Shown here one piece after another: positions 9,860-19,608 of a DNA stretch of 64,000 bases (positions are counted from its first letter, which is position 1; every line of letters starts with the position of its first letter). The notes under the pieces were generated by a model, which had not been told where the DNA came from, made no database searches, and worked only from the letters and a program-made list of their open reading frames with translations. The position numbers and the translations under genes were made by a program. Source of the stretch: Allobosea sp. Root381 (GTDB lineage: Bacteria > Pseudomonadota > Alphaproteobacteria > Rhizobiales > Beijerinckiaceae); NCBI RefSeq assembly GCF_001429395.1, contig NZ_LMJT01000008.1, forward strand, positions 1 to 64,000, in the 5' to 3' direction.

Positions 9860-10483
9860 TCAGGCCGCCTCGTCCGCACGCTTGTCGATGACCTTGTCGA
9901 TCAGGCCGAACTCGCGCGCCGCGTCGGCAGTCATGAAATTGTCGCGCTCCAGCGCAGCCTCGATCTCGGCGTAGGAACGACCGGTGTGGTTGACGTAGAT
10001 CTCGTTCAGCCGGCGCTTCAGGCTCTCTACCTCCTTGGCGTGGATCAGGATGTCGGTGACCTGGCCCTGATAGCCGCCGGAGGGCTGGTGCACCATGATG
10101 CGGGCGTTCGGCAGCGCGAAGCGCATGTCCTTGGCGCCGGCGGTCAGCAGCAGCGAACCCATCGACGCCGCCTGTCCGACGCACAAGGTCGTGACCGGGC
10201 AGCGGATGAACTGCATCGTGTCGTAGATCGAGAGGCCCGACGTCACCACGCCGCCGGGCGAGTTGATGTAGAAGGAGATTTCCTTCTTGGGATTCTCGGC
10301 TTCGAGGAACAGCAGCTGCGCCACGATCAGCGACGCGGAATAGTCCTCGACCGGCCCGGTCAGAAAGATGATGCGCTCGCGCAACAGGCGCGAATAGATG
10401 TCGAAGGCGCGTTCGCCGCGGCTCGACTGCTCGACCACCATCGGGACGAGATTGTTGTAGGTCTCGATCGGATCGCGCAGCAT
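9860..10483 (-). CDS. clpP: ClpP, proteolytic subunit of the Clp protease
   Basis: ClpP forms the 14-subunit barrel-shaped serine protease used by ClpX and ClpA. The 207-residue form shows the catalytic serine in [10 protein letters not shown], the histidine in MVHQPSGG and a late aspartate. The substrate-handling motif YINSPGGVV is also present. The frame extends upstream to 10561, but AAGGA with a seven-base spacer precedes the ATG at 10483, and [16 protein letters not shown] is the normal ClpP opening. It is downstream of tig, separated by a hairpin terminator. Confidence 0.96.
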   Translation of the reverse strand: MLRDPIETYNNLVPMVVEQSSRGERAFDIYSRLLRERIIFLTGPVEDYSASLIVAQLLFLEAENPKKEISFYINSPGGVVTSGLSIYDTMQFIRCPVTTLCVGQAASMGSLLLTAGAKDMRFALPNARIMVHQPSGGYQGQVTDILIHAKEVESLKRRLNEIYVNHTGRSYAEIEAALERDNFMTADAAREFGLIDKVIDKRADEAA

Positions 10484-10576
10484 GGACATATCCTTGAGTG
10501 GCAGAAGCCGGATTGGAGCCGGCGAATCGTGGCTGTCTTGAGGAGACACCCACATAAGCACGGCAAATGCGACTGA

Positions 10577-10612
10577 AAAGGGAAACGCCGCCCGGCACGG
10601 GGCCCGGCGGCG
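10577..10612 (-). terminator. Probable terminator after tig
   Basis: On the minus strand CGCCGCC and GGCGGCG (10612-10586) can pair around a GC-rich interior and are followed by TTTCCCTTTT. The hairpin lies in the tig-clpP gap; the stem is imperfect. Confidence 0.45.
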
Positions 10613-10643
10613 CGAATCTTAGGGATTAAGGTTTCCGCTCCGC

Positions 10644-12086
10644 TCAGGCGGAGGCGTCGTCAGCCGCAGCCTCTTCCGCCTTGTCAGCCTTCTTCGCCTT
10701 CTTGGCGGCAGCCTTCTTCGGCTTCGCCTCGGCGGTCTCTTCCGCATCCTCGTCAGCGTAGAGCGCCTCGCGGGACACGGTCTGATCCTCGACCTTCACC
10801 TGGCCGAGCAGATGATCGACGACCTTCTCCTCGAAGATCGGGGCGCGGATCTCGGCGAGAGCCTGAGGGTTCTTGCGGTAGAACTCCCAGACCTGCTTCT
10901 CCTGGCCCGGGAACTGGCGGGCGCGCTCGATCAGCGCCTGTGTGACCTCCTCATCCGAGATCTGGACCTTGGCCTGCTCGCCGATTTCGGCCAGCACGAG
11001 GCCGAGGCGCACGCGACGCTCGGCAATTTTGCGGTAGTCCGCCTTAGCTGCCTCCTCGGTCGTGTTCTCATCCTCGAAGGACTTCTTGGCTTCCTTCATG
11101 TCCGCCTCGACCTGGCTCCAGACACTGGCGAACTCCTGCTCGACCAGCGTCGGCGGCAGCTCGAAGGTGTACTTGCCGTCGAGCGCGTCGAGCAGGGCTT
11201 TCTTGAGCTTGCGGCGCGAGTGCTGGGCGAAGTCACGGCCGATCTGCTCGCGGACCGCGGTCTTCAGCGCGTCGAGCGACTCAAGGCCGAAGGACTTGGC
11301 GAGTTCGTCGTCGATCTTGACGGCTTCCGGGGCCTGAACCTCGGTGACCGTGACTTCGAACTCGGCCGGCTTGCCGGCGAGTTGCTCGGCGGCGTAGTTC
11401 TCCGGGAAAGTGACCTTGACGGTGCGGGTCTCGCCCGCCTTGGCGCCCTCGAGCTGCTCCTCGAAGCCCGGGATGAACTGGCCGGCGCCGAGATCAAGCG
11501 GGATGCCCTCGCCCGTGCCGCCGTCGAAGGGCTTGCCCTCTAGCGTGCCGACGAACGAGATCAGCAGGCGGTCGCCCTTGTCGGCCTTGGCCTTCTCGCC
11601 CTTGTTGGAGAAGCTGCGGTTGGAGCCGGCCATGCGATCGAGCGCGGCATCGACATCGGCGTCAGGAACCTCGGCGACCGGCTTCACAAGCGCCACGTCC
11701 GACAGGTCGGCGAGCTCGATCTTGGGCAGCACCTCGAGCGCGACGGTGAAGGCGAGATCGCCCTTGGCCTCCATCGCGGCCTCGATCTCGTCCTTGTTCT
11801 CGGGGAAGCGGATCTGCGGCTCGAAGGCGAGCTTCAGGCCGTTATCGGTGACGATCTTCTGGTTCGCCTCGTTGACCGCGTTCTGCACGACATCGGCCAT
11901 GACCGAGCGGCCGTAGAGCCGGCGCAGATGGCCGACCGGCACCTTGCCCGGGCGGAAGCCGTTGATCTTGGCCTTGCCCTGAAGGCCCTGGAGACCATCA
12001 TCAAGCCGGGTTTTGAGGTCGGCGGCGTTCAGCACCACCTGAAATTCGCGCTTGAGGCCCTGCGAGAGGGTTTCGGTCACGTTCAT
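10644..12086 (-). CDS. tig: Trigger factor, ribosome-associated chaperone
   Basis: Trigger factor binds at the ribosome exit tunnel and folds nascent chains. The protein of 480 residues has the ribosome-binding signature GFRPGKVP near residue 43, a central FKBP-type peptidyl-prolyl isomerase domain ([19 protein letters not shown], about residues 168-250) and the helical C-terminal chaperone domain. It ends in a lysine/alanine-rich tail of some 30 residues ([15 protein letters not shown]), longer than in Escherichia coli and common in Rhizobiales. The gene heads the tig-clpP-clpX-lon series. Confidence 0.97.
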   Translation of the reverse strand: MNVTETLSQGLKREFQVVLNAADLKTRLDDGLQGLQGKAKINGFRPGKVPVGHLRRLYGRSVMADVVQNAVNEANQKIVTDNGLKLAFEPQIRFPENKDEIEAAMEAKGDLAFTVALEVLPKIELADLSDVALVKPVAEVPDADVDAALDRMAGSNRSFSNKGEKAKADKGDRLLISFVGTLEGKPFDGGTGEGIPLDLGAGQFIPGFEEQLEGAKAGETRTVKVTFPENYAAEQLAGKPAEFEVTVTEVQAPEAVKIDDELAKSFGLESLDALKTAVREQIGRDFAQHSRRKLKKALLDALDGKYTFELPPTLVEQEFASVWSQVEADMKEAKKSFEDENTTEEAAKADYRKIAERRVRLGLVLAEIGEQAKVQISDEEVTQALIERARQFPGQEKQVWEFYRKNPQALAEIRAPIFEEKVVDHLLGQVKVEDQTVSREALYADEDAEETAEAKPKKAAAKKAKKADKAEEAAADDASA

Positions 12087-12173
12087 CGTTTTCGATCCGC
12101 CAACAGCTCGTTACTTCAATGTCCAAAGCGCGACGCCGGATGACCGCCGCCGCGCTCGCGAAAAGCAATTCGA

Positions 12174-12258
12174 TGGTGCGGGCGGAGGGACTCGAACCCC
12201 CACGACTTTCGCCGCTGGTACCTAAAACCAGTGCGTCTACCAATTCCGCCACGCCCGC
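12174..12258 (-). tRNA. tRNA-Leu (anticodon TAG)
   Basis: The minus strand encodes an 85-base class II tRNA. Features are acceptor GCGGGCG/CGCCCGC, D-arm GGCGGAATTGGTAGACGC, anticodon loop TTTAGGT (TAG), an extended variable arm, T-arm GGGGTTCGAGTCCC and an encoded CCA. Confidence 0.95.
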
Positions 12259-12443
12259 CGGCCCGATAGCGCTGCGCGCGAGCAAACGCAGCGCGGCCAT
12301 CATTGGGCGCCGGTGCTATACGCATTTCGCGCGGGCCATGCAGCAAAAAAATGACGGTTCTGCAAAAGACGCGGCTCGAAGCGCTGCCGCATCCACCTCG
12401 CGCCCCCTCGCCATCGGCCGCCGCCGTCGCTATGCCGGTCGCC

Positions 12444-13880
12444 ATGAGCGATCGAGCAGAGCACCCTGCCCTCCCGACCCGCCGCGCCGCCCTGCTCGGC
12501 CTTGGCGCCGCGGCGCTGCCGGGCTTTACCGGGCGGGCCGCGGCCCAGACCGCCGCTGCAACGGGCGCCGGCACGGCCACGCCCGTCGAGCGGACGTTGA
12601 CTGCAGGGCTCGCCAAGGCGCGGCTGCGGCCCGCACCAGCCGTGGACACCGAAATCTGGGCTTTCGACGGCACCACGCCGGGCCCCGCCCTTCGAATCAG
12701 GCAGGGCGAGAGCCTGCACCTGACTGTCGCGAACAGGACGGCAAGCCCGCTCGCGCTGCACTGGCAGGGCTTGCGCGGCGAGGCGTCAATGGATGGCGTC
12801 GGTGGCTTCGCCCAGGCCCCGATCGCTCCGGGCGAAAACTTCGAATATCGGCTGCGCCCCGCCGATTCCGGCACGATCCTGTACCGCCCCCTCGTCATCG
12901 GCGGTTCCTCCGAGCCGGCCGGGCGCGGGCTGTCCGGCCTGCTGATCGTCGAGGAACCGGACCCGCCGCCGGTCGATCTCGACCTGCCGGTTCTGGTCTC
13001 AGACTGGCTGCTGGGCGACGACAATGCGCTCCAACCCTTCGCCGATTCGAGCCTGGACGGCGCAGGCGCCGGGCGTCTCGGCAGCTGGATCACGGTCAAT
13101 GGCGGCGCGCCGCCGCAGCGCGTGCCGGTCGCGCCGGGCGCGCGGGTCAGGCTCCGGCTGGCCAATGCCTGCAATGCGCGGATCATGCGGCTGCGCTTCG
13201 ACGGCATCAAGGCCGTGGTCATCGCCGTCGACGGGCAGCCGACCGAATCCTTCGAGCCGGTGCGCGCGCAGCTGCCCTTCGCGCCCGGCACGCGCTACGA
13301 CCTGCTGGTCGACATGCCTGCCGAGGCCGGCGCCACCGCTGTCGTCACAGCTCTGGTCGGCCCAGGCGTGCCTCTCGTCCGCCTCGTGGCGGAGGGGAAG
13401 CCGAAAGAACCGTCAACAGCCGCAATGGAGCTGAAGGCCAACCCGACGCTCCCCGCGGCGGTGCGCCTGCAGGATGCCCAGCGCCCTCAGATCGTGATCG
13501 AGGGCGGCGCGAAGGTCTCGGCCGACTACAAGCTCGACATGACCAACATCGATCCGGCCCGCCCCTGGCGCATCAACGGCAGCGTCGGCGATGCCGCCGG
13601 CAAACCGTTGTTCAGCGTCAAGCGCGGCACGCCGGTCGTGCTGGCGATCGAGAACAAGACCGCCTTCGTGCAGCCGCTCCATGTGCATGGCCATGCCTTT
13701 CGCCTGCTGCACCCGCTCGACGATGGCTGGGAGGCCTATTTCCTGGACACGGTGCAGGTTCCCGACGGCAAGCGGCTCCACATCGCCTTCATCGCCGAGA
13801 ATCCGGGGCGCTGGCTGGTCTCTTCGACCGTGCTGGAGCGGTTCGACCGGGGGCTGTGGACCTGGTTCGAGGTGACGTGA
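12444..13880 (+). CDS. Multicopper-oxidase-fold protein with degenerate copper sites, Tat-exported
   Basis: Three cupredoxin domains can be followed over about 478 residues after a twin-arginine signal (PTRRAALLGLGAAALPG). The family's four copper motifs are mostly lost. HWHG is HWQG, YHxH is YRPL, the HxHG motif survives as PLHVHGHAF, and the final HCHxxxH motif that supplies the type 1 cysteine is replaced by NPGRWLVSSTVLERF. By known chemistry this protein should not be a four-copper oxidase. It is closer in character to FtsP/SufI-like scaffold cupredoxins, or to a protein binding one or two coppers. Upstream ATGs at 12432 and 12351 are possible starts. The next gene overlaps its stop and encodes a DoxX-like membrane protein. 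Confidence 0.8.
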   Translation: MSDRAEHPALPTRRAALLGLGAAALPGFTGRAAAQTAAATGAGTATPVERTLTAGLAKARLRPAPAVDTEIWAFDGTTPGPALRIRQGESLHLTVANRTASPLALHWQGLRGEASMDGVGGFAQAPIAPGENFEYRLRPADSGTILYRPLVIGGSSEPAGRGLSGLLIVEEPDPPPVDLDLPVLVSDWLLGDDNALQPFADSSLDGAGAGRLGSWITVNGGAPPQRVPVAPGARVRLRLANACNARIMRLRFDGIKAVVIAVDGQPTESFEPVRAQLPFAPGTRYDLLVDMPAEAGATAVVTALVGPGVPLVRLVAEGKPKEPSTAAMELKANPTLPAAVRLQDAQRPQIVIEGGAKVSADYKLDMTNIDPARPWRINGSVGDAAGKPLFSVKRGTPVVLAIENKTAFVQPLHVHGHAFRLLHPLDDGWEAYFLDTVQVPDGKRLHIAFIAENPGRWLVSSTVLERFDRGLWTWFEVT

Positions 13881-14281
13881 ACGGCCGGGCCGCAATGCGC
13901 TGGCTGATGGCGGCATTCTATCTCGCCGCCGGCGCGCTGCATCTGCTCTCCCCCGACGCCTTCCTGCCGATCGTGCCGGGCTGGGTGCCGGAGCCACGCC
14001 TGACGATTCTGGCGACAGGCGTTGCAGAGATTCTCGGCGCAATCGGTCTTCTCGTCCCGCGGCTGCGCAAGGCGGCCGGGATCGGCCTCGCGCTCTATGC
14101 GCTTTGCGTCCTGCCGGCCAACATCAAGCATGCCGTCGATGGCATCGCGATCCCGCAGCTTCCCGCCTCTTGGTGGTACCACGGGCCACGCCTGGCCTTT
14201 CAGCCGGTGCTGATCTGGTGGGCGCTCTATGCCGGCACCGTGATCGACTGGCCCTGGTCAGGCAAGCCACGCCGCGACTGA
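13877..14281 (+). CDS. DoxX-like four-helix membrane protein
   Basis: The 134-residue product has four hydrophobic segments, with the pattern FYLAAGALHLLSPDAFLPIVP after the first helix and LPANIKHAVDG after the third, as in DoxX/DUF-type quinone-related small membrane proteins. The GTG at 13877 overlaps the stop of the cupredoxin gene, and an ATG at 13895 is the alternative. The overlap implies co-translation, so the two may work together at the inner membrane or periplasm. The exact role is unknown. Confidence 0.7.
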   Translation: MNGRAAMRWLMAAFYLAAGALHLLSPDAFLPIVPGWVPEPRLTILATGVAEILGAIGLLVPRLRKAAGIGLALYALCVLPANIKHAVDGIAIPQLPASWWYHGPRLAFQPVLIWWALYAGTVIDWPWSGKPRRD

Positions 14282-14286
14282 GGCCC

Positions 14287-14814
14287 TCAGGCGAGCCCGA
14301 GGCGCGTCAGCACCTCGGACTCGATCGCATCCTTCGACGCCTCGACTGACACCACGAGCGGCCGCTCGTCCGCGCCCGGCTCCTCAAGCGCGGCGAACTG
14401 GCTGTCGAGCAGCGCCGTCGGCATGAAATGATGCTGGCGCTGGGCCATGCGTTGGCCGATCAGCTCGCGCGAGCCCTTGAGATAGACCAGCGCCACGTCC
14501 GGCCTATCGCCGATGATGACGCGGCGATAGGCGCGCTTCAGCGCCGAGCAGGTGACGATGCCGTTGCCGCCCGAAGCCCGCAGGTCGTCGATCCAGGCGG
14601 CGATCGCCGCAAGCCAAGGCTTGCGGTCCTCGTCGTTCAGCGGCGCCCCGCCCGCCATCTTGGCCACGTTCTCTGGCGGGTGAAAGGAATCGGCATCGCG
14701 AAAGGGCCAGCCCAACTGCGCAGCCAGTCGCTCGCCGAGCGAGGTCTTGCCGGAGCTTGCGACGCCCATGACCACGATGACGGCCGGCTTAGCCGAGACA
14801 CTTGAAACCATCAT
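14287..14814 (-). CDS. gntK: Gluconokinase
   Basis: The enzyme phosphorylates D-gluconate to 6-phosphogluconate with ATP. The 175-residue P-loop kinase has Walker A GVASSGKTS, the substrate region DADSFHPPENVAKMAGG, and the lid motif VYLKGSRELIGQRMAQRQHHFMP typical of GntK. It begins at 14814 (or the second ATG at 14811), only six bases after the 6-phosphogluconate dehydrogenase stop, so the two consecutive steps of gluconate use form one operon. Confidence 0.93.
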   Translation of the reverse strand: MMVSSVSAKPAVIVVMGVASSGKTSLGERLAAQLGWPFRDADSFHPPENVAKMAGGAPLNDEDRKPWLAAIAAWIDDLRASGGNGIVTCSALKRAYRRVIIGDRPDVALVYLKGSRELIGQRMAQRQHHFMPTALLDSQFAALEEPGADERPLVVSVEASKDAIESEVLTRLGLA

Positions 14815-14820
14815 CCCGGT

Positions 14821-15807
<987 letters not shown>

Positions 15808-15964
15808 TGGCGCATCTCCCGCTTAGCCGACGGATGATCCCGCCAAGTCGTTGACGGGGGTTCTCGCATCCTCACCAGTGTAACGACAAGCCGCGAGAAT
15901 GCAGCCATTGCGCATTCGGTGCCCTCCGGAGCGATCGATCACCGTAGCAGCCCGAACGAGCCGG

Positions 15965-16011
15965 TTGACAGGAGATATATGCGCCAATATGCATATTCAT
16001 CATGATGAATA
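15965..16011 (+). promoter_or_regulatory. arsR-family promoter with overlapping palindromic operator
   Basis: TTGACA at 15965-15970 and TATGCA at 15988-15993 are 17 bases apart, an ideal sigma-70-type promoter. A perfect 18-bp palindrome, TATTCATCATGATGAATA, occupies 15994-16011 at the expected start point and covers the ATG codons at 16002 and 16005. Transcription would begin about 1-4 bases before the start codon, so the mRNA is probably leaderless, and the palindrome is a natural autorepression site. Confidence 0.65.
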
Positions 16012-16349
16012 TTGATGCATTCGAAGCGCTCGCTGACCCCACACGACGCCGAATCGTGGCGACGCTGCGGGGCGGCGAACAGCAGGTGAACGATATCGTG
16101 CGGCAGGCGGGCATCCACCAGTCGGGCGTCTCGCGGCATCTGCGGATTCTCCACGAGTCCGGCTTTGTCTCGGTGCGACCGGAGGGCCAGCGCCGCCTCT
16201 ACACCCTGCGGCCGGAGCCGTTTCGGGCGATCGACGGATGGCTCGAGGATTATCGCCGGCTGTGGGAAGAGCGGCTCGACCGCTTCGCCAACGCGATCGA
16301 GCCACAAGGCAAGGGCGGCAAGGCCGCCTCGAAGGAGGAAAGCGAATGA
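16002..16349 (+). CDS. ArsR-family transcriptional regulator
   Basis: This small winged-helix dimer of 115 residues has the family pattern FEALADPTRRRIVATLRGGEQ, a recognition helix in HQSGVSRHLRILHESGFV and wing VRPEGQRRLYTLRPEP. No metal-binding cysteines are seen, so it belongs to the group that pairs with AHSA1/START-type proteins. Its start codon lies inside the 18-bp palindrome. The downstream AHSA1 gene overlaps its stop by ATGA. Confidence 0.9.
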   Translation: MMNIDAFEALADPTRRRIVATLRGGEQQVNDIVRQAGIHQSGVSRHLRILHESGFVSVRPEGQRRLYTLRPEPFRAIDGWLEDYRRLWEERLDRFANAIEPQGKGGKAASKEESE

Positions 16350-16858
16350 ATGGCATCAGTGCGGCGACCGGAGCCTCGGAACAGGCCCCGGTCGTGATCG
16401 AGCGCAGCTACGACGCCAGGGTCGAGGACCTCTGGGCGCTGTGGACGACGAAGGACGGCTTCGAATCCTGGTGGGGACCAGTTGGGTTCCGGGTCGAGGT
16501 CAAAGCTCTCGAAGCGCGCCGCGGCGGGGCGCTCGACTACGAGATGATCGCCGACGCGCCGGAGGCAATCGCGGCGATGAAGCGCATGGGGCAGCCGCTC
16601 ACCCACCGCACGCGTGGAATGTATTCGGAGTTCGAGCCGCATGAGCGGCTGACCCTCGTCCATGTGATCGACTTCGTTCCCGGCTCGGGGGTCTATCAGA
16701 GCCTGATCGACGTCAGTTTCGGCACGGCGGAGGGCAAGGCGCGGATGACCGTCTCGCTCCACCCTCATCCTGATCCGCACTGGACCAGGATGACCGCGCA
16801 GGGCTTCGGCAGCCAGCTCACCAAGTTGGACGAGCGCTTCGGCTGGAGCGGCGGCTGA
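16346..16858 (+). CDS. SRPBCC/AHSA1-domain protein
   Basis: This 170-residue single-domain protein has the AHSA1 opening VIERSYDARVEDLWALWTT followed by FESWWGP and a long beta-strand/helix fold that makes a hydrophobic ligand pocket. The ATG at 16346 overlaps the arsR-family stop and is preceded by AAGGAGGAAAG. Such ArsR-AHSA1 pairs are widespread; the ligand is unknown. Confidence 0.88.
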   Translation: MNGISAATGASEQAPVVIERSYDARVEDLWALWTTKDGFESWWGPVGFRVEVKALEARRGGALDYEMIADAPEAIAAMKRMGQPLTHRTRGMYSEFEPHERLTLVHVIDFVPGSGVYQSLIDVSFGTAEGKARMTVSLHPHPDPHWTRMTAQGFGSQLTKLDERFGWSGG

Positions 16859-16871
16859 AGCAACTCCAGCC

Positions 16872-17582
16872 TCAAACCTGGATCAGCCGTTGCACCTGCC
16901 TGGCGTCGAGGTCCTGCATCGGCCCCGACAGCACCACCTCGCCGCGGTCCATCACGAACATCGTGTCGGCGAGTTCCTGGGCGAAATCGAAATACTGCTC
17001 GACGAGGACGATCGCCATGTCGCCCTTCTGGCGCAGATAGTCGATGGCGCGGCCGATATCCTTGATGATCGAGGGCTGGATGCCCTCTGTCGGCTCGTCG
17101 AGCACCAGCAATTTGGGTCGGGTGACCAGCGCCCGCGCGATCGCGAGCTGCTGCTGCTGGCCACCCGAGAGGTCTCCGCCGCGTCGGCCCAGCATGGACT
17201 TGAGCACGGGGAACAGGTCGAACAGTTCGGCCGGCACGTAGCGCTCCTTGCGGGGCAAGGGCGCGTAGCCGGTCTCGAGGTTTTCCTTCACCGTCAGCAG
17301 CGGGAAGACCTCGCGCCCCTGCGGCACGAAGCCGATCCCCGCACGGGCGCGATCCTCCGTGCGCAGCGTCGAGATGTCCTGCCCGCCGAACGAGATGCTG
17401 CCCCCGCTGATCGGCTGCTGGCCGACGATGGCGCGCATCAGCGAGGTCTTGCCGACGCCGTTGCGGCCCATCACGCAGGTGACCTTGCCGGGCTCGGCCG
17501 TGATCGAGACCCGGCGCAGCGCCTGGGCTGCGCCGTAATGGAGATCGATGGCGTCGACGCTCAGCATGAACTGGTCCTGCAC
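16872..17582 (-). CDS. urtE: Urea ABC transporter ATPase UrtE
   Basis: One of two ATPases that power urea uptake across the inner membrane. It has 236 residues with Walker A GRNGVGKT, the signature LSGGQQQQLAIARAL, Walker B LLVLDEPTEGIQPS and the switch histidine position replaced by Q in VLVEQYFDF, as in the LivF-like branch. It is the last gene of urtABCDE and is separated from urtD by a palindromic repeat. Start at 17582 (alternative ATG at 17567). Confidence 0.93.
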   Translation of the reverse strand: MQDQFMLSVDAIDLHYGAAQALRRVSITAEPGKVTCVMGRNGVGKTSLMRAIVGQQPISGGSISFGGQDISTLRTEDRARAGIGFVPQGREVFPLLTVKENLETGYAPLPRKERYVPAELFDLFPVLKSMLGRRGGDLSGGQQQQLAIARALVTRPKLLVLDEPTEGIQPSIIKDIGRAIDYLRQKGDMAIVLVEQYFDFAQELADTMFVMDRGEVVLSGPMQDLDARQVQRLIQV

Positions 17583-17585
17583 TGC

Positions 17586-17676
17586 CCGTCATTGCGAGGA
17601 GCGAAGCGACGAAGCAATCCAGACGCGGCCGCGCTCGACGTCCCCCTGGATTGCTTCGCTGTGCTCGCAATGACGG
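17586..17676. repeat. Palindromic intergenic repeat between urtD and urtE
   Basis: CCGTCATTGCGAGGAGCGAA begins the left arm, and the inverse (TTCGCTGTGCTCGCAATGACGG) closes the right arm, with GCAATCCAG/CTGGATTGC also paired inside. The unit of about 90 bases can fold into one long hairpin. I recognise this sequence as a dispersed repeat of Bradyrhizobium/Bosea-type genomes. Lying inside an operon, it could affect mRNA stability between the two ATPase genes. Confidence 0.85.
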
Positions 17677-17698
17677 CATGTTCCAAGAGTGTCATCGC

Positions 17699-18472
17699 TC
17701 ACCGCCCCAGATAGACTTCGACGACGCGCTCATTGGCGCTGACCTGGTCGAGCGGGCCTTCGGCCAGCACCGCCCCCTCATGCAGCACCGTGACCTTCAC
17801 TCCGAGTTCGCGGATGAAGCCCATGTCGTGCTCGACGACGATCACCGAATGATCCCTGGCGATGTCCTTGAGGAGGATCGCGGTCTGCGCGGTCTCGCCG
17901 TCGGTCATGCCGGCGGCGGGCTCGTCGACCAGCAGGAGCTTGGGGTCCTGCGCCAGCAGCATGCCGATCTCGAGCCACTGCTTCTGGCCGTGCGAGAGCG
18001 AGCCGGCGACCCGGTCTCGCGCATCGCCCAGCTTGATGATGCCGAGGATGTCGTCGATGCGCTTCGCTTGAGCGGCCGCCGTCTTCCAGAACAGGGTCTT
18101 GGCCACCGAACGCGGCGCCTTCAGCGCCAGCAGGATATTGTCCTCGATGGTGTGGAAGTCGAAGACCGTCGGCTTCTGGAACTTGCGGCCTATGCCGAGA
18201 TTGGCGATCGCGGCCTCGTCGAGCCTGGTCAGATCGATCGAGCCGCCGAACATCACCGTGCCGACATCGGGCTTGGTCTTGCCGGTGATGATGTCCATCA
18301 TCGTTGTCTTGCCGGCGCCGTTGGGGCCGATGATCGCGCGCATCTCGCCCGGCTCGATGGTCAAAGACAGGCCGCGGATGGCCTTGAAACCGTCGAAGGT
18401 GACGCTGACACCGTCGAGATAGAGTAGCGAGGAGGTGAGCTGGCCGGGCACGGAAGCGTTCATCGCCGTCAC
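17699..18472 (-). CDS. urtD: Urea ABC transporter ATPase UrtD
   Basis: The second ATPase of the urea importer, 257 residues. Walker A is GPNGAGKTT, the signature region SLSHGQKQWLEIGM is the UrtD/LivG form, Walker B is LLLVDEPAAGMTD and the switch is VIVVEHDMGF. The start overlaps the urtC stop by four bases (18469-18472), which indicates coupled translation. Confidence 0.94.
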   Translation of the reverse strand: MTAMNASVPGQLTSSLLYLDGVSVTFDGFKAIRGLSLTIEPGEMRAIIGPNGAGKTTMMDIITGKTKPDVGTVMFGGSIDLTRLDEAAIANLGIGRKFQKPTVFDFHTIEDNILLALKAPRSVAKTLFWKTAAAQAKRIDDILGIIKLGDARDRVAGSLSHGQKQWLEIGMLLAQDPKLLLVDEPAAGMTDGETAQTAILLKDIARDHSVIVVEHDMGFIRELGVKVTVLHEGAVLAEGPLDQVSANERVVEVYLGR

Positions 18473-19608
18473 TCCGCCGGGGCCGGTTCGGGGGCTGCGA
18501 CAGGCGCGGGCTTGCGGCGCTTCTCCCAGAGCTGCTGCGCCGTTCCCAGAATGCCCTTGGGCATGAAGAGCGTTACGAAGACGAAGAGCGCGCCGAGCGC
18601 GAAGAGCCAGTAAGGCGCCATGAAGCCCGAGGTGAACACCGTCTTGGCGTAGTTGACGACGACCGCGCCGAGCGCAGCTCCAACCAGTGTGCCGCGCCCG
18701 CCGACAGCCACCCAGATCACCGTCTCGATCGAGTTGGCGGGTGCGAATTCGCTGGGGTTGATGATGCCGACCTGCGGCACATAGAGCGCGCCCGCCACCC
18801 CCGCCATGCAGGCTGAAACGGTGAACACAAAGAGCTTGAACCGGTCGACCCGGTAGCCGAGGAAGCGCGTGCGGGACTCGGCATCGCGGATCGCGATCAC
18901 GACCTTGCCGAGCTTCGAGACGACGATGCTGCGGGCCACCAGAAAGCCGGCGATCAGCATGACGCAGGTCGCGAAAAACAGAGCAGCACGAGTCGCTTGC
19001 GCCTGGACGTTGAAGCCGAGGATGTCCTTGAAATCGGTCAGGCCGTTATTGCCGCCGAAACCCATGTCGTTGCGGAAGAAGGCGAGCAGCAGCGCGTAGG
19101 TCAGCGCCTGGGTGATGATCGAGAGATAGACGCCGGTGACTCTGCTGCGGAACGCGAACCAGCCGAAGACGAAGGCAAGAAGGCCGGGCGCCAGCAGCAC
19201 CATCAGCATGGCGAAGGGGAAGGACGAGAAGCCCCACCAGTACCAGGGCAGCTCCTGCCAATTCAGGAACACCATGAAATCAGGCAGAACCGGGTTGCCA
19301 TAAGTCCCGCGCGAGCCGATCTGGCGCATAAGATACATGCCCATCGCATAGCCGCCGAGCGCGAAGAAGGCGCCGTGGCCGAGCGAGAGGATGCCGCAAT
19401 AGCCCCAGACGAGGTCGAGCGAAATCGCGAGCAGGGCGTAGCAGAGATACTTGCCCCAGAGCGACATGGTCGAGGTCGGCACATGGAAGGGCGAGCCTGC
19501 CGGCAGCAGCAGGTTGAGCAGCGGCACGAGGATCGCGATCGCGGCCACGACGACGAGGAACACGCCGCCGCGCTTGTCCATGTCCTGGAGGAGGAAGCGC
19601 GTGATCAT
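18469..19608 (-). CDS. urtC: Urea ABC transporter permease UrtC
   Basis: An integral membrane permease of 379 residues in the LivM-like branch, with about nine to ten hydrophobic helices and the conserved region SLGHGAFFALGGYAMGMYL. A cytoplasmic motif GAALGAVVVNYAKTVFTSG lies near the end. The C-terminal tail is proline/alanine rich. It overlaps urtB and urtD by ATGA on both sides. Confidence 0.94.
   Translation of the reverse strand: MITRFLLQDMDKRGGVFLVVVAAIAILVPLLNLLLPAGSPFHVPTSTMSLWGKYLCYALLAISLDLVWGYCGILSLGHGAFFALGGYAMGMYLMRQIGSRGTYGNPVLPDFMVFLNWQELPWYWWGFSSFPFAMLMVLLAPGLLAFVFGWFAFRSRVTGVYLSIITQALTYALLLAFFRNDMGFGGNNGLTDFKDILGFNVQAQATRAALFFATCVMLIAGFLVARSIVVSKLGKVVIAIRDAESRTRFLGYRVDRFKLFVFTVSACMAGVAGALYVPQVGIINPSEFAPANSIETVIWVAVGGRGTLVGAALGAVVVNYAKTVFTSGFMAPYWLFALGALFVFVTLFMPKGILGTAQQLWEKRRKPAPVAAPEPAPAE

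Noticed and set aside
12119-14281. A 720-codon frame covering the cupredoxin gene
   Set aside because: Most of it is a shadow frame of the cupredoxin gene; only the end (13877-14281) is a real gene, annotated as DoxX-like.
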